64,000 bases of DNA from assembly GCA_014650015.1 (NCBI GenBank), contig BMUD01000019.1:1-64000 (forward strand). The letters run 5' to 3'. The position numbers and the translations under genes are program-made. Shown here piece after piece: positions 8,491-17,621 of this stretch; the first letter of the stretch is position 1; each line of letters starts with the position of its first letter. The notes under the pieces were generated by a model, which worked only from the letters and a program-made list of their open reading frames with translations, was not told the origin of the DNA and searched no databases. Origin of the DNA: Streptomyces griseoloalbus. Lineage in GTDB: Bacteria; Actinomycetota; Actinomycetes; Streptomycetales; Streptomycetaceae.

Positions 8491-8584
8491 GAGTGCGAGG
8501 CGGTTGAAGGAACAAGCGCTCGGGCGGGCGTCCGAGACGGTCGACCGCACAGGTGACGATTTCGTACCAGCCTGGAGGCTCAAG

Positions 8585-8617
8585 GTGACGCGCATCAGCT
8601 GCGGAGGGCGGCCATGA
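8585..8617 (+). CDS. possible 10-residue upstream ORF coupled to bldM
   Basis: GTG 8585 has its own good ribosome site (CTGGAGGCTCAAG-GTG) and reads VTRISCGGRP. It stops at TGA 8615, which overlaps the bldM start as ATGA. bldM also has its own site (GCGGAGGGCGGCC). The mini-ORF would feed ribosomes straight into bldM. Whether it is translated is unknown. Confidence 0.4.
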   Translation: MTRISCGGRP

Positions 8618-9225
8618 CTTCCGTCCTCGTCTGCGACGACTCCCCGCTTGCCCGAGAGGCGCTCCGACGCGCGGTCGCGACCGTGCCCGGCGTCGAGCGC
8701 GTGACGACGGCTGCCAACGGCGAGGAAGTCCTCCGCCGCTGGGGAGCCGACCGCTCGGATCTGATTCTGATGGACGTACGCATGCCCGGCCTGGGCGGCG
8801 TCGAGACCGTGCGGCGGCTGCTGTCCGCCGACCCCGGAGCGCGCATCATCATGCTCACCGTCGCCGAGGACCTCGACGGTGTGGCGCTCGCGGTGGCCGC
8901 CGGTGCCCGTGGCTATCTGCACAAGGACGCCTCCCGCGCGGAGTTGCGCGCCACGGTCACGCAGGCGCTCGCCGACCCGACGTGGCGGCTCGCCCCGCGC
9001 CGGCTGCGCTCCGCCGAGATGGGCGCCGCGCCCACGCTCACCGCACGTGAGATCCAGGTCCTCGAGGGCATGAGCCACGGCCGCTCCAACGCCGAGATCG
9101 GGCGCGAGCTGTTCCTCTCCGAGGACACCGTCAAGACACACGCGCGGCGGCTCTTCAAGAAGCTCGGCGCGTCGGACCGGGCCCACGCGGTGGCGCTCGG
9201 CTTCCGGTGGGGCCTCGTGCGCTAG
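8614..9225 (+). CDS. bldM: BldM, response-regulator-type developmental transcription factor
   Basis: A 203-residue NarL/FixJ-type regulator. The receiver domain occupies residues 1-120, with the acidic pair DD at 8-9, Asp54 in LILMDVRMPG, and a Lys in GYLHKD. A LuxR-type HTH follows at about 140-200 (LTAREIQVLEGMSHGRSNAE, TVKTHARRLFKKLG). The sequence matches what I know of BldM almost throughout. BldM controls aerial growth genes as a homodimer and later genes as a heterodimer with WhiI. No kinase gene is adjacent. The upstream sigma-BldN promoter fits the known cascade. Confidence 0.92.
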   Translation: MTSVLVCDDSPLAREALRRAVATVPGVERVTTAANGEEVLRRWGADRSDLILMDVRMPGLGGVETVRRLLSADPGARIIMLTVAEDLDGVALAVAAGARGYLHKDASRAELRATVTQALADPTWRLAPRRLRSAEMGAAPTLTAREIQVLEGMSHGRSNAEIGRELFLSEDTVKTHARRLFKKLGASDRAHAVALGFRWGLVR

Positions 9226-9302
9226 GGCCCTGCGCGTGGATCACGCCGGATCGGAAGCGGGGTCCGGGCCCCGTGCCGAGCAGCGCGAGGCGGAGGAGGG
9301 AA

Positions 9303-9319
9303 CCGGGGCGGAGCCCCGG
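9303..9319 (+). terminator. hairpin after bldM
   Basis: CCGGGGC and GCCCCGG pair around a 3-nt loop, 78 bp after the bldM stop. There is no T-run, which is usual for Streptomyces terminators. Confidence 0.4.
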
Positions 9320-9912
9320 GGACCGACGCCGACCCGCTCGGCGACACGGCCGGGCGCGGAGTCGGGCTCCGCGTGTCCGGCCTGATCCGAGCGAGAGGCC
9401 CTGGGCCCGTTCTTCTTCCGCCCGGACCGCTTCGGCGCCCGGCATCGAGCGGCAACCGGCGAGCGGGGGCACACGAATGCCGCCGCCCGGATCACCCGGT
9501 CCGCGCAGGCACGGGGGTCGGCCGCCGGTGGGCCACATCACCGGCCGGGCTGGCATTCGGCCTGGACGGCGGGATCATCCGTGGCTCGGTGGGGTGTGCG
9601 CTCAGTCGGGGACGAGCCCGTGCTCCGGTGCGGGGTGCGCTCGGCCGGAACGGGTGCGTGGTCCGGTGGGGCGTGGGCGCGAGACGGGTGGCCGCGGATG
9701 CGCGCCTCGCTGCGCGGTCCCGGACCGCTCCGTACGACAGGTCCCGGGGCCGGCCGAATCCGCCGCGCCCAGGACCCGGAAAGCCCCTCCGACCAGGGCG
9801 CCGAAGGCCGCTGTCAGGTGCCCGATGCTCGTTTCGCCGAGCATGCCGCATCCTTGAGGGTGTGGAGTTCCTCGGGGACGAGTCGGTCGAGCGGAAGGGG
9901 AGGGCGCAGGAG
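9320..9912. other. long gap between bldM and shbA
   Basis: Nearly 600 bp without a convincing gene. The best candidate is a leftward 80-codon frame (9602-9844) that begins [20 protein letters not shown]. It has a weak AAGGA site and decays into Arg/Pro-rich sequence, so I do not call it. Both strands otherwise show only GC-driven open frames. The shbA promoter must lie near 9840-9900, but no -10/-35 pair stands out. Confidence 0.4.
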
Positions 9913-10590
9913 ATGAGTTCCGGCGCACCTGCTCATAACGCTTCAGTGCACAACCAGGGACACGGTGCCGCGGACCCGACGTCCGCAAGGCACCATGGAC
10001 CGATGCGCGACGACGAGGCGGGCACTGCCCAAGGGGCGATCGGTGCGCTCGTCCATCGCGCCGTCGACGGAGACGAGCAGGCCACACACGATCTGCTCGC
10101 CCATGTCCACCCCCTGGCCCTGCGCTACTGCCGTACCCGTCTGTCCCGGCTCCCGGGCGACGCCCGGCACTTCGTCGAGGACCTCGCGCAGGAAGTCTGC
10201 GTCGCGGTGCTCCTCGCGCTGCCCCGCTACAAGGACACCGGACGGCCCTTCGAGGCGTTCATCTTCGCCATCGCCTCCCACAAGGTCGCCGACCTGCAGC
10301 GCGCGGCCATGCGCCACCCCGGCTCCACGGCCGTGCCCTCCGACGAGATGCCCGAGCGCCCCGACGACTCCCTCGGCCCGGAGGAGCGCGCCCTGCTCAG
10401 CAGCGACGCCGAATGGGCCAGGAAACTGCTCGCCAACCTGCCCGAGCACCAGCGCGAGCTGATCCTGCTGCGCATCGCCGTGGGCCTCACCGCGGAGGAG
10501 ACTGGACAGATGTTGGGAATGTCACCCGGTGCTGTCCGGGTGGCCCAGCACCGTGCCCTGAGCAGACTGCGCGCCCTGGCGGAGCAGTAA
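9913..10590 (+). CDS. shbA: ShbA-type ECF sigma factor
   Basis: A 225-residue sigma factor. Region 2 lies near residues 60-130 ([58 protein letters not shown]). Region 4 lies near 160-220 ([40 protein letters not shown]). ATG 9913 has GGGGAGG nine nt upstream. A second in-frame ATG at 10003 (MRDDEAG) would remove a disordered 30-residue extension and may be the true start. In S. griseus the orthologue ShbA drives transcription of the principal sigma factor gene hrdB. The position between bldM and guaB matches that gene. Confidence 0.82.
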   Translation: MSSGAPAHNASVHNQGHGAADPTSARHHGPMRDDEAGTAQGAIGALVHRAVDGDEQATHDLLAHVHPLALRYCRTRLSRLPGDARHFVEDLAQEVCVAVLLALPRYKDTGRPFEAFIFAIASHKVADLQRAAMRHPGSTAVPSDEMPERPDDSLGPEERALLSSDAEWARKLLANLPEHQRELILLRIAVGLTAEETGQMLGMSPGAVRVAQHRALSRLRALAEQ

Positions 10591-10705
10591 CCCCCGCCGC
10601 CGTGCCGCCGCTTCGGCGGATGAACGGACGCCCAGGCGTTCCCGTACGAACATACGAAGCCCACAGCCGTGCGAAACCGTGGAATGAGACACCCGCGCTT
10701 CCCGT

Positions 10706-12256
<1,551 letters not shown>

Positions 12257-12267
12257 GCGGCGGGCTT

Positions 12268-12308
12268 CGGCGAGGGCGGCTCCGGAGCATCCGGGGCCGC
12301 CCTCGCCG
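12268..12308 (+). terminator. guaB terminator
   Basis: CGGCGAGGGCGGC and GCCGCCCTCGCCG form a perfect 13-bp stem around a 15-nt loop, 12 bp past the guaB stop. guaB3 therefore probably has its own promoter. Confidence 0.75.
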
Positions 12309-12385
12309 TACGTCCGGGGCGGTGTCCGCCGCGGTCGTCGGGGATACTGGAAGGCGCTGCAACGCATCAGGGAAAGGCCACAGAC

Positions 12386-13510
12386 GTGACTGAGATCGAG
12401 ATCGGGCGAGGCAAGCGCGGCCGCCGGGCGTACGCCTTCGACGACATCGCCGTCGTCCCCAGCCGCCGTACGCGGGACCCGAAGGAGGTCTCGATCACCT
12501 GGCAGATCGACGCCTACCGCTTCGAGCTGCCGTTCCTGGCCGCTCCCATGGACTCGGTCGTCTCGCCGGCCTCGGCGATCCGCATCGGCGAGCTCGGCGG
12601 CCTCGGCGTGCTGAACCTCGAGGGCCTGTGGACCCGCTACGAGGACCCGCAGCCGCTGCTGGACGAGATCGTCGGCCTGCCCGCCGAGGCCGCCACCCGG
12701 CGCCTCCAGGAGATCTACGCCGCTCCCATCAAGGAGGAGCTGATCGGGCAGCGCATCAAGGAGGTGCGCGACTCGGGCGTGGTCACCGCCGCGGCGCTCT
12801 CCCCGCAGCGCACCGCCCAGTTCTCCAAGGCCGTCGTCGACGCGGGCGTGGACATCTTCGTCATCCGCGGTACGACGGTCTCGGCGGAGCACGTCTCCGG
12901 TGCGCACGAGCCGCTGAACCTGAAGCAGTTCATCTACGAGCTCGACGTCCCGGTGATCGTCGGCGGCTGTGCCACCTACACCGCCGCCCTGCACCTCATG
13001 CGCACCGGTGCGGCGGGCGTGCTGGTCGGCTTCGGCGGCGGCGCCGCGCACACCACGCGCAACGTGCTCGGCATCCAGGTCCCGATGGCCACCGCGGTCG
13101 CCGACGTGGCCGCCGCCCGCCGCGACTACATGGACGAGTCCGGCGGCCGGTACGTGCACGTCATCGCGGACGGCGGGGTCGGCTGGTCCGGCGACCTGCC
13201 CAAGGCGATCGCCTGCGGCGCCGACGCCGTGATGATGGGCTCCCCGCTCGCCCGCGCGACCGACGGCCCGGGCCGGGGCAACCACTGGGGCATGGAGGCG
13301 GTCAACGAGGAGCTGCCGCGCGGCCAGAAGGTCGACCTCGGCACGGTCGGCACGCTGGAGGAGATCCTCACCGGCCCGTCCCACTCCCCTGACGGCTCGA
13401 TGAACCTCTTCGGCGCCCTGCGCCGCGCCATGGCCACCACCGGCTACAGCGAGCTCAAGGAGTTCCAGCGCGTCGAGGTGACGGTGGCGGACTCGCAGCA
13501 CCGGCGGTAG
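12386..13510 (+). CDS. guaB3: GuaB3, IMP dehydrogenase-related protein
   Basis: A 374-residue TIM-barrel protein of the IMPDH/GMP reductase superfamily, starting at GTG 12386. It keeps the barrel (AYAFDDIAVVPSRRTRD, FLAAPMDSVVSP, HVIADGGVGWSGDLPKAIAC) but has no CBS domains. The catalytic loop reads GFGGGAAHTTR instead of GPGSICTTR, so the nucleophilic Cys is His222 here. The role of the actinobacterial branch of GuaB3 is not settled to my knowledge. With no Cys it should not form the usual thioimidate intermediate. It is always found beside guaB in this order, which suggests a linked function. Confidence 0.9.
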   Translation: MTEIEIGRGKRGRRAYAFDDIAVVPSRRTRDPKEVSITWQIDAYRFELPFLAAPMDSVVSPASAIRIGELGGLGVLNLEGLWTRYEDPQPLLDEIVGLPAEAATRRLQEIYAAPIKEELIGQRIKEVRDSGVVTAAALSPQRTAQFSKAVVDAGVDIFVIRGTTVSAEHVSGAHEPLNLKQFIYELDVPVIVGGCATYTAALHLMRTGAAGVLVGFGGGAAHTTRNVLGIQVPMATAVADVAAARRDYMDESGGRYVHVIADGGVGWSGDLPKAIACGADAVMMGSPLARATDGPGRGNHWGMEAVNEELPRGQKVDLGTVGTLEEILTGPSHSPDGSMNLFGALRRAMATTGYSELKEFQRVEVTVADSQHRR

Positions 13511-13539
13511 GGCCCGCGCGGGCTTCGATACGGCACTGA

Positions 13540-13571
13540 GGGGCCGGTCACCTGGTGAGGTGACCGGCCCC
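13540..13571. terminator. terminator after guaB3
   Basis: GGGGCCGGTCACCT and AGGTGACCGGCCCC form a perfect 14-bp stem with a 4-nt loop, 30 bp after the guaB3 stop. It can also serve the convergent leftward dehydrogenase gene. Confidence 0.85.
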
Positions 13572-13798
13572 TCCCGCGTGTCCGGGGGGCCGGAGGGGCG
13601 CCCTTGGCAGTCAGGGGCGCGCGGTTGTCCCGGGGCCCGATCCGCGCTGGTCCACCCGGGTGAGGCCGCTGGTGTCCTGGTCAGCGCCCCAGTTCTTCCG
13701 GGAGCCCCCTTCCGGGGACACGGTGGGACGGTCTGTCGCGATCGGGCCGGGCCCCGAGGGCGGTGTCGTGGAGGTACGGCGGCCCTCCGCGCGCCCCC

Positions 13799-15007
13799 TC
13801 ACAAGCGGTGCGCCGCCCCCGTCGGAGTCGCCCCGCGCGTGTCCAGCAGCAGCTGGGCCTTGACCGACAGCCCCTGGAGGTCGTACGTGCGGTGCTGCTG
13901 GAGCAGGATGGTCAGGTCGGCGTCCGCGGCGGCCTCGTAGAGGGAGTCCGCGCGGGGGACGGGGCGGTCGAGGACGTTCCAGGACGGCACGTGCGGGTCG
14001 TGGTAGCTGACGGAGGCGCCCAGCTCCATCAGACGGATCGCGATCTCGTGCGCGGGGCTGCCCTGCTCGTCGGCGAGGTCGGGCCTGTAGGTGACGCCGA
14101 GGAGGAGCACACGAGCGCCGCGCGCCGACTTGCCGTGCTCGTTGAGGAGTGCGGCGGCCCGCTGGACGACGTAGCGTGGCATCCGGCCGTTGACCTGCTG
14201 GGCGAGTTCCGCCATGCGCAGGGTGCGGCCCGTCTGGGCGGTCAGGTCCTGGGCCACGGAGTGACCGCCGACGCCGGGGCCGGGGCGGAAGGCCTGGAAA
14301 CCGAAGGGCTTGGTCTCCGCGCAGCGGATGACGTCCCACAGGTCGATGCCCAGGTCGTGACAGAGGGCGGCCATCTCGTTGACGAGGGCGATGTTGACGT
14401 GCCGGAAGTTCGTCTCCAGGAGGTGCACGGCCTCCGCCTCGCGGGGGCCACGGGCGCGTACCACCTTGTCGGTGATCCTCGCGTAGAAGGCGGCGGCCGA
14501 CTCGGTGCAGGCGGGGGTGAGGCCCCCGATGACCTTCGGGGTGTTGGCGGGGGTGAAGTCGCGGTTGCCGGGGTCGACGCGGCTGGGGGAGTAGGCGAGG
14601 TGGAAATCGCGCCCCGCGCGCAGACCCGATCCCGATTCGAGCAGGCGCAGGAGGGGTCCCTCCGTCGTTCCGGGGGGTGCCGGGGACTCGAGGATCACCG
14701 TGGTGTGCGGGCGCAGTCGTGCGGCGAGGGTGCGGGCTGCCGCCTCCACCTGGCCCAGATCGAGCCCGCCGTCCGCGCCGCGCGGGGCCGGCGCGCAGAT
14801 GACGGCGGTGCGCACCCGGCCCAGCTCGGCGGGGTTGGCGGTCGTACGGAAGCCCTGCGCGAGCATGCGGCGCTGTTCGGCGGCGCTGAGGGAGCCCGTC
14901 TCGGGGCCGGTCCGGTAGCCGATGGTGGGGATGCCGGCGGCGACGGCGGCCTGGGCCAGGGGGAGGCCGCACGGGCCGAGTCCGATGACGGCGAGATCTG
15001 CGGGCAT
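13799..15007 (-). CDS. nucleotide-sugar dehydrogenase-like protein (catalytic Cys replaced by Ser)
   Basis: A 402-residue member of the UDP-glucose/UDP-ManNAc 6-dehydrogenase family, starting at ATG 15007 (MPADLAVIGLG). The NAD site GLGPCGLPLA, the central dimer helix (ETNFRHVNIALVNEMAALCH) and the C-terminal UDP-sugar domain (VLLLGVTYRPDLADEQGSPA) are all present. The catalytic motif is GPGVGGHSVAQD, where the family has GGHC or GGSC. Ser250 therefore replaces the nucleophile needed for the second oxidation. It may release an aldehyde, use another substrate, or be inactive. No glycan operon surrounds it. Confidence 0.85.
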   Translation of the reverse strand: MPADLAVIGLGPCGLPLAQAAVAAGIPTIGYRTGPETGSLSAAEQRRMLAQGFRTTANPAELGRVRTAVICAPAPRGADGGLDLGQVEAAARTLAARLRPHTTVILESPAPPGTTEGPLLRLLESGSGLRAGRDFHLAYSPSRVDPGNRDFTPANTPKVIGGLTPACTESAAAFYARITDKVVRARGPREAEAVHLLETNFRHVNIALVNEMAALCHDLGIDLWDVIRCAETKPFGFQAFRPGPGVGGHSVAQDLTAQTGRTLRMAELAQQVNGRMPRYVVQRAAALLNEHGKSARGARVLLLGVTYRPDLADEQGSPAHEIAIRLMELGASVSYHDPHVPSWNVLDRPVPRADSLYEAAADADLTILLQQHRTYDLQGLSVKAQLLLDTRGATPTGAAHRL

Positions 15008-15281
15008 GGCGTGGGCCGTCCTTCCCAATAACCGGAGTGCTACAGGTGCGCAAGCCCTGTGGACTGGACAGGCGAGCGCAATGTCAGACTAGGAGTAAAT
15101 ATGACCGATATGTGGGATTGATCGGCTGGTTTTCGGTGAGTCGTTCCGCGGGCGTTGTCCACAGGCTGGGGGCGCGTGGTGGCTGAAGCCGGGCAAGCCG
15201 GTCAGAATCTGGGCATGAGGGTGGGGACCCGGGCTTCGCCCGACGGGTGCGGCCGACGCGACCGATGAGCGGGAGGCAGCG

Positions 15282-16988
15282 GTGAGGACAGCGACACTGG
15301 GGCCGGCGCAGCGCGCCGAATCACTCGCATCCATGGCGGAGCGCGAACTGGACGTGCTGGTGGTGGGCGCCGGTGTGGTCGGTGCGGGCACGGCGCTCGA
15401 CGCGGCGACGCGCGGCCTGTCCACGGGCCTGGTCGAGGCGCGGGACTGGGCCTCGGGCACGTCCAGCCGGTCCAGCAAGCTGATCCACGGAGGCCTGCGC
15501 TATCTGGAGATGCTCGACTTCGCGCTCGTACGGGAGGCGTTGAAGGAACGCGGCCTGCTGCTGGGCAGACTCGCTCCGCATCTGGTGCGGCCGGTGCCGT
15601 TCCTGTACCCGTTGCAGCACAAGGGCTGGGAGCGGCTGTACGCCGGAGCGGGAGTCGCCCTGTACGACACCATGTCGATGACCCACGGGCACGGGCGGGG
15701 CCTGCCCATGCACCGCCACCTGAGCCGCCGTCACGCGCTGCGGGTCGCGCCCTGTCTGAAGAAGGACGCACTCGTCGGGGCCCTGCAGTACTACGACGCC
15801 CAGATGGACGACGCCCGGTTCGTGGCGACCCTCGTCCGCACGGCCGTGGCCTACGGGGCGAAGGCCGCCAACCGCGCGCGGGTCACCGGGTTCCTGCGTG
15901 AGGGAGAGCGCGTCGTCGGCGCCCGGGTGCGGGACGTCGAGGGCGGTGGCGAGTACGAGATCCGCGCCAAGCAGGTCGTCAACGCCACCGGCGTGTGGAC
16001 CGACGACACCCAGGCGATGGTCGGCGAGCGAGGACAGTTCCATGTGCGGGCCTCGAAGGGCATCCACCTGGTCGTCCCCAAGGACCGCATCCACTCCACG
16101 TCCGGGCTGATCCTGCGCACCGAGAAGTCCGTCCTGTTCGTCATCCCGTGGGGCCGGCACTGGATCGTGGGCACCACGGACACCGACTGGGACCTCGACA
16201 AGGCGCACCCGGCCGCCTCCAGCGCGGACATCGACTATCTGCTCGAGCACGTGAACTCGGTGCTCGCGGTGCCGCTCACGCGGGACGACGTCGAGGGCGT
16301 GTACGCCGGGCTGCGGCCGCTGCTCGCCGGTGAGTCGGACGCCACGAGCAAGCTGTCCCGCGAGCACACGGTGGCGCATCCCGTGCCCGGGCTGGTCGTG
16401 GTGGCGGGCGGCAAGTACACGACGTACCGGGTGATGGCCAAGGACGCGGTGGACGCGGCGGTGCACGGACTCGACCTGCGCGTCGCCGACTGCGTCACCG
16501 AGGACACCCCGCTGGTGGGCGCCGAGGGCTTCCGGGCGCTGTGGAACGGGCGGGCGCGCATAGCCGCGCGCACCGGACTGCACACGGTACGGGTGGAACA
16601 CCTGCTGCAGCGGTACGGCGCGATGGCGGAGGAGGTCCTCGACCTGATCGCCTCGGACCCCTCGCTGGGCGAGCCGTTGCAGGCGGCCGACGACTATCTG
16701 CGCGCCGAGATCGCCTACGCCGCCTCGCACGAGGGGGCACGGCACCTGGACGACGTGCTGACCCGGCGCACCCGCATCTCGATCGAGACGTTCGACCGGG
16801 GTACGCGCAGCGCGCGGGAGGCCGCCGAGCTGATGGCGCCGGTGCTGGGCTGGGACAAGGACCAGATCGCCCGGGAGGTGCAGCACTACGAGAAGCGGGT
16901 GGAGGCCGAACGGGAGTCGCAGCGGCAGCCCGACGACCTGACGGCGGACGCGGCCCGGCTGGGGGCGCCGGACATCGTGCCGTTGTAG
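15282..16988 (+). CDS. glpD: aerobic glycerol-3-phosphate dehydrogenase
   Basis: A 568-residue FAD enzyme that oxidises glycerol 3-phosphate to DHAP at the membrane and passes electrons to quinone. GTG 15282 follows GGGAGGCAGCG. The FAD-binding GAGVVGAG lies near residues 29-36. Further family motifs are SSRSSKLIHGGLRYLE, VNATGVWTD, FVIPWGRHWIVGTTDTDWD and GGKYTTYRVMAKDAVD. The C-terminal helical domain is complete. The stop codon lies inside the first unit of a tandem 10-bp repeat. No glpF or glpK is adjacent. The 274-bp gap to the divergent dehydrogenase gene must hold both promoters. Confidence 0.93.
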   Translation: MRTATLGPAQRAESLASMAERELDVLVVGAGVVGAGTALDAATRGLSTGLVEARDWASGTSSRSSKLIHGGLRYLEMLDFALVREALKERGLLLGRLAPHLVRPVPFLYPLQHKGWERLYAGAGVALYDTMSMTHGHGRGLPMHRHLSRRHALRVAPCLKKDALVGALQYYDAQMDDARFVATLVRTAVAYGAKAANRARVTGFLREGERVVGARVRDVEGGGEYEIRAKQVVNATGVWTDDTQAMVGERGQFHVRASKGIHLVVPKDRIHSTSGLILRTEKSVLFVIPWGRHWIVGTTDTDWDLDKAHPAASSADIDYLLEHVNSVLAVPLTRDDVEGVYAGLRPLLAGESDATSKLSREHTVAHPVPGLVVVAGGKYTTYRVMAKDAVDAAVHGLDLRVADCVTEDTPLVGAEGFRALWNGRARIAARTGLHTVRVEHLLQRYGAMAEEVLDLIASDPSLGEPLQAADDYLRAEIAYAASHEGARHLDDVLTRRTRISIETFDRGTRSAREAAELMAPVLGWDKDQIAREVQHYEKRVEAERESQRQPDDLTADAARLGAPDIVPL

Positions 16989-17140
16989 GCGTCTGTAGGC
17001 GTCTGTAGGCGTCTGTAGGCGTCTGTAGGCGTCTGTAGGCGTCTGTAGGCGTCCGCAGGGGTTCGAGTCTGCAAGTCGCCCGAAGCCGTCTGCGGTCGTC
17101 TGAAGCCGTCCGTGGGCATCTGTGAGCGTCTGTGGTCGTC
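16982..17140 (+). repeat. 10-bp tandem repeat array
   Basis: Six perfect copies of GTCTGTAGGC occupy 16991-17050, preceded by a partial copy that contains the glpD stop codon. From 17051 to about 17140 the period continues in degenerate form (GTCCGCAGGG, CGAAGCCGTC, TGTGAGCGTC, TGTGGTCGTC). The unit is not a multiple of three, so it is not a coding repeat. It is probably a slippage-prone minisatellite, of value for strain typing. Confidence 0.9.
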
Positions 17141-17172
17141 GCAGCCGGTGCCGCTCGCGACGGCCGGCCGAA

Positions 17173-17478
17173 TCACCCGAACGGGTGGACGACGGCGGGA
17201 TCTTCGTTCGGACCCCGGTCGTTCCATGAGGTGCGAGGGCAGAACTCGGCGGCGAGCACCGACGGTTCGGGACCGGGATCCGCCATCGCGTCCGTGGTCA
17301 CCCGGAAGGTGAGGACACGCCGGCCGTCGACAGCGGCTGCGGTGCGCACGCAGCTGCCGGAGGCGCGCCCGTTGTGCCGGAGGCGGTCGGGGTCCGGGCG
17401 AGCGGCGCCGGGGACACGGGAATTGCCAGTAGTGTCCGAAGCGGCGTCATCGCGGCTCCTCCCTCGCAGGAGGCTCAT
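17173..17478 (-). CDS. hypothetical small protein
   Basis: A 101-residue frame from ATG 17478. Its C-terminal half looks protein-like with good codon use: SCVRTAAAVDGRRVLTFRVT, then DAMADPGPEP...LAAEFCPRTSW. Two Cys about 40 residues apart could pair. No ribosome site is seen before the ATG and there is no signal peptide. The opposite strand is also open here. I do not recognise a family. The rest of the 17141-17621 gap shows nothing clear apart from a TTGTC/GACAA hairpin near 17568-17585, just before the kinase gene. Confidence 0.35.
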   Translation of the reverse strand: MSLLRGRSRDDAASDTTGNSRVPGAARPDPDRLRHNGRASGSCVRTAAAVDGRRVLTFRVTTDAMADPGPEPSVLAAEFCPRTSWNDRGPNEDPAVVHPFG

Positions 17479-17621
17479 CACGCAGGGCAGGGCATCGCGT
17501 CCTTGTCCCGGGTCGCGCATGCGCCGGGCCCGGGGCACGGTCTGAGGCACCCTGGGCGTCGACCACTTGTCGGGTGAGAGACAATGAAGGCTCTGTCAGG
17601 GCGGGTTGCATGAGGGGACGC

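Noticed and set aside
17055-17075. GGGGTTCGAGTCTGC resembling a tRNA T arm after the tandem repeat
   Set aside because: The stem does not pair and the sequence is a degenerate unit of the 10-bp repeat array.
16986-17227. Minus-strand frame encoding a 10-residue repeat (LQTPTDAYRR) through the tandem array
   Set aside because: The repeat arises because three 10-bp units make 30 bp. All three frames give repeats, there is no ribosome site, and the frame overlaps the glpD end.
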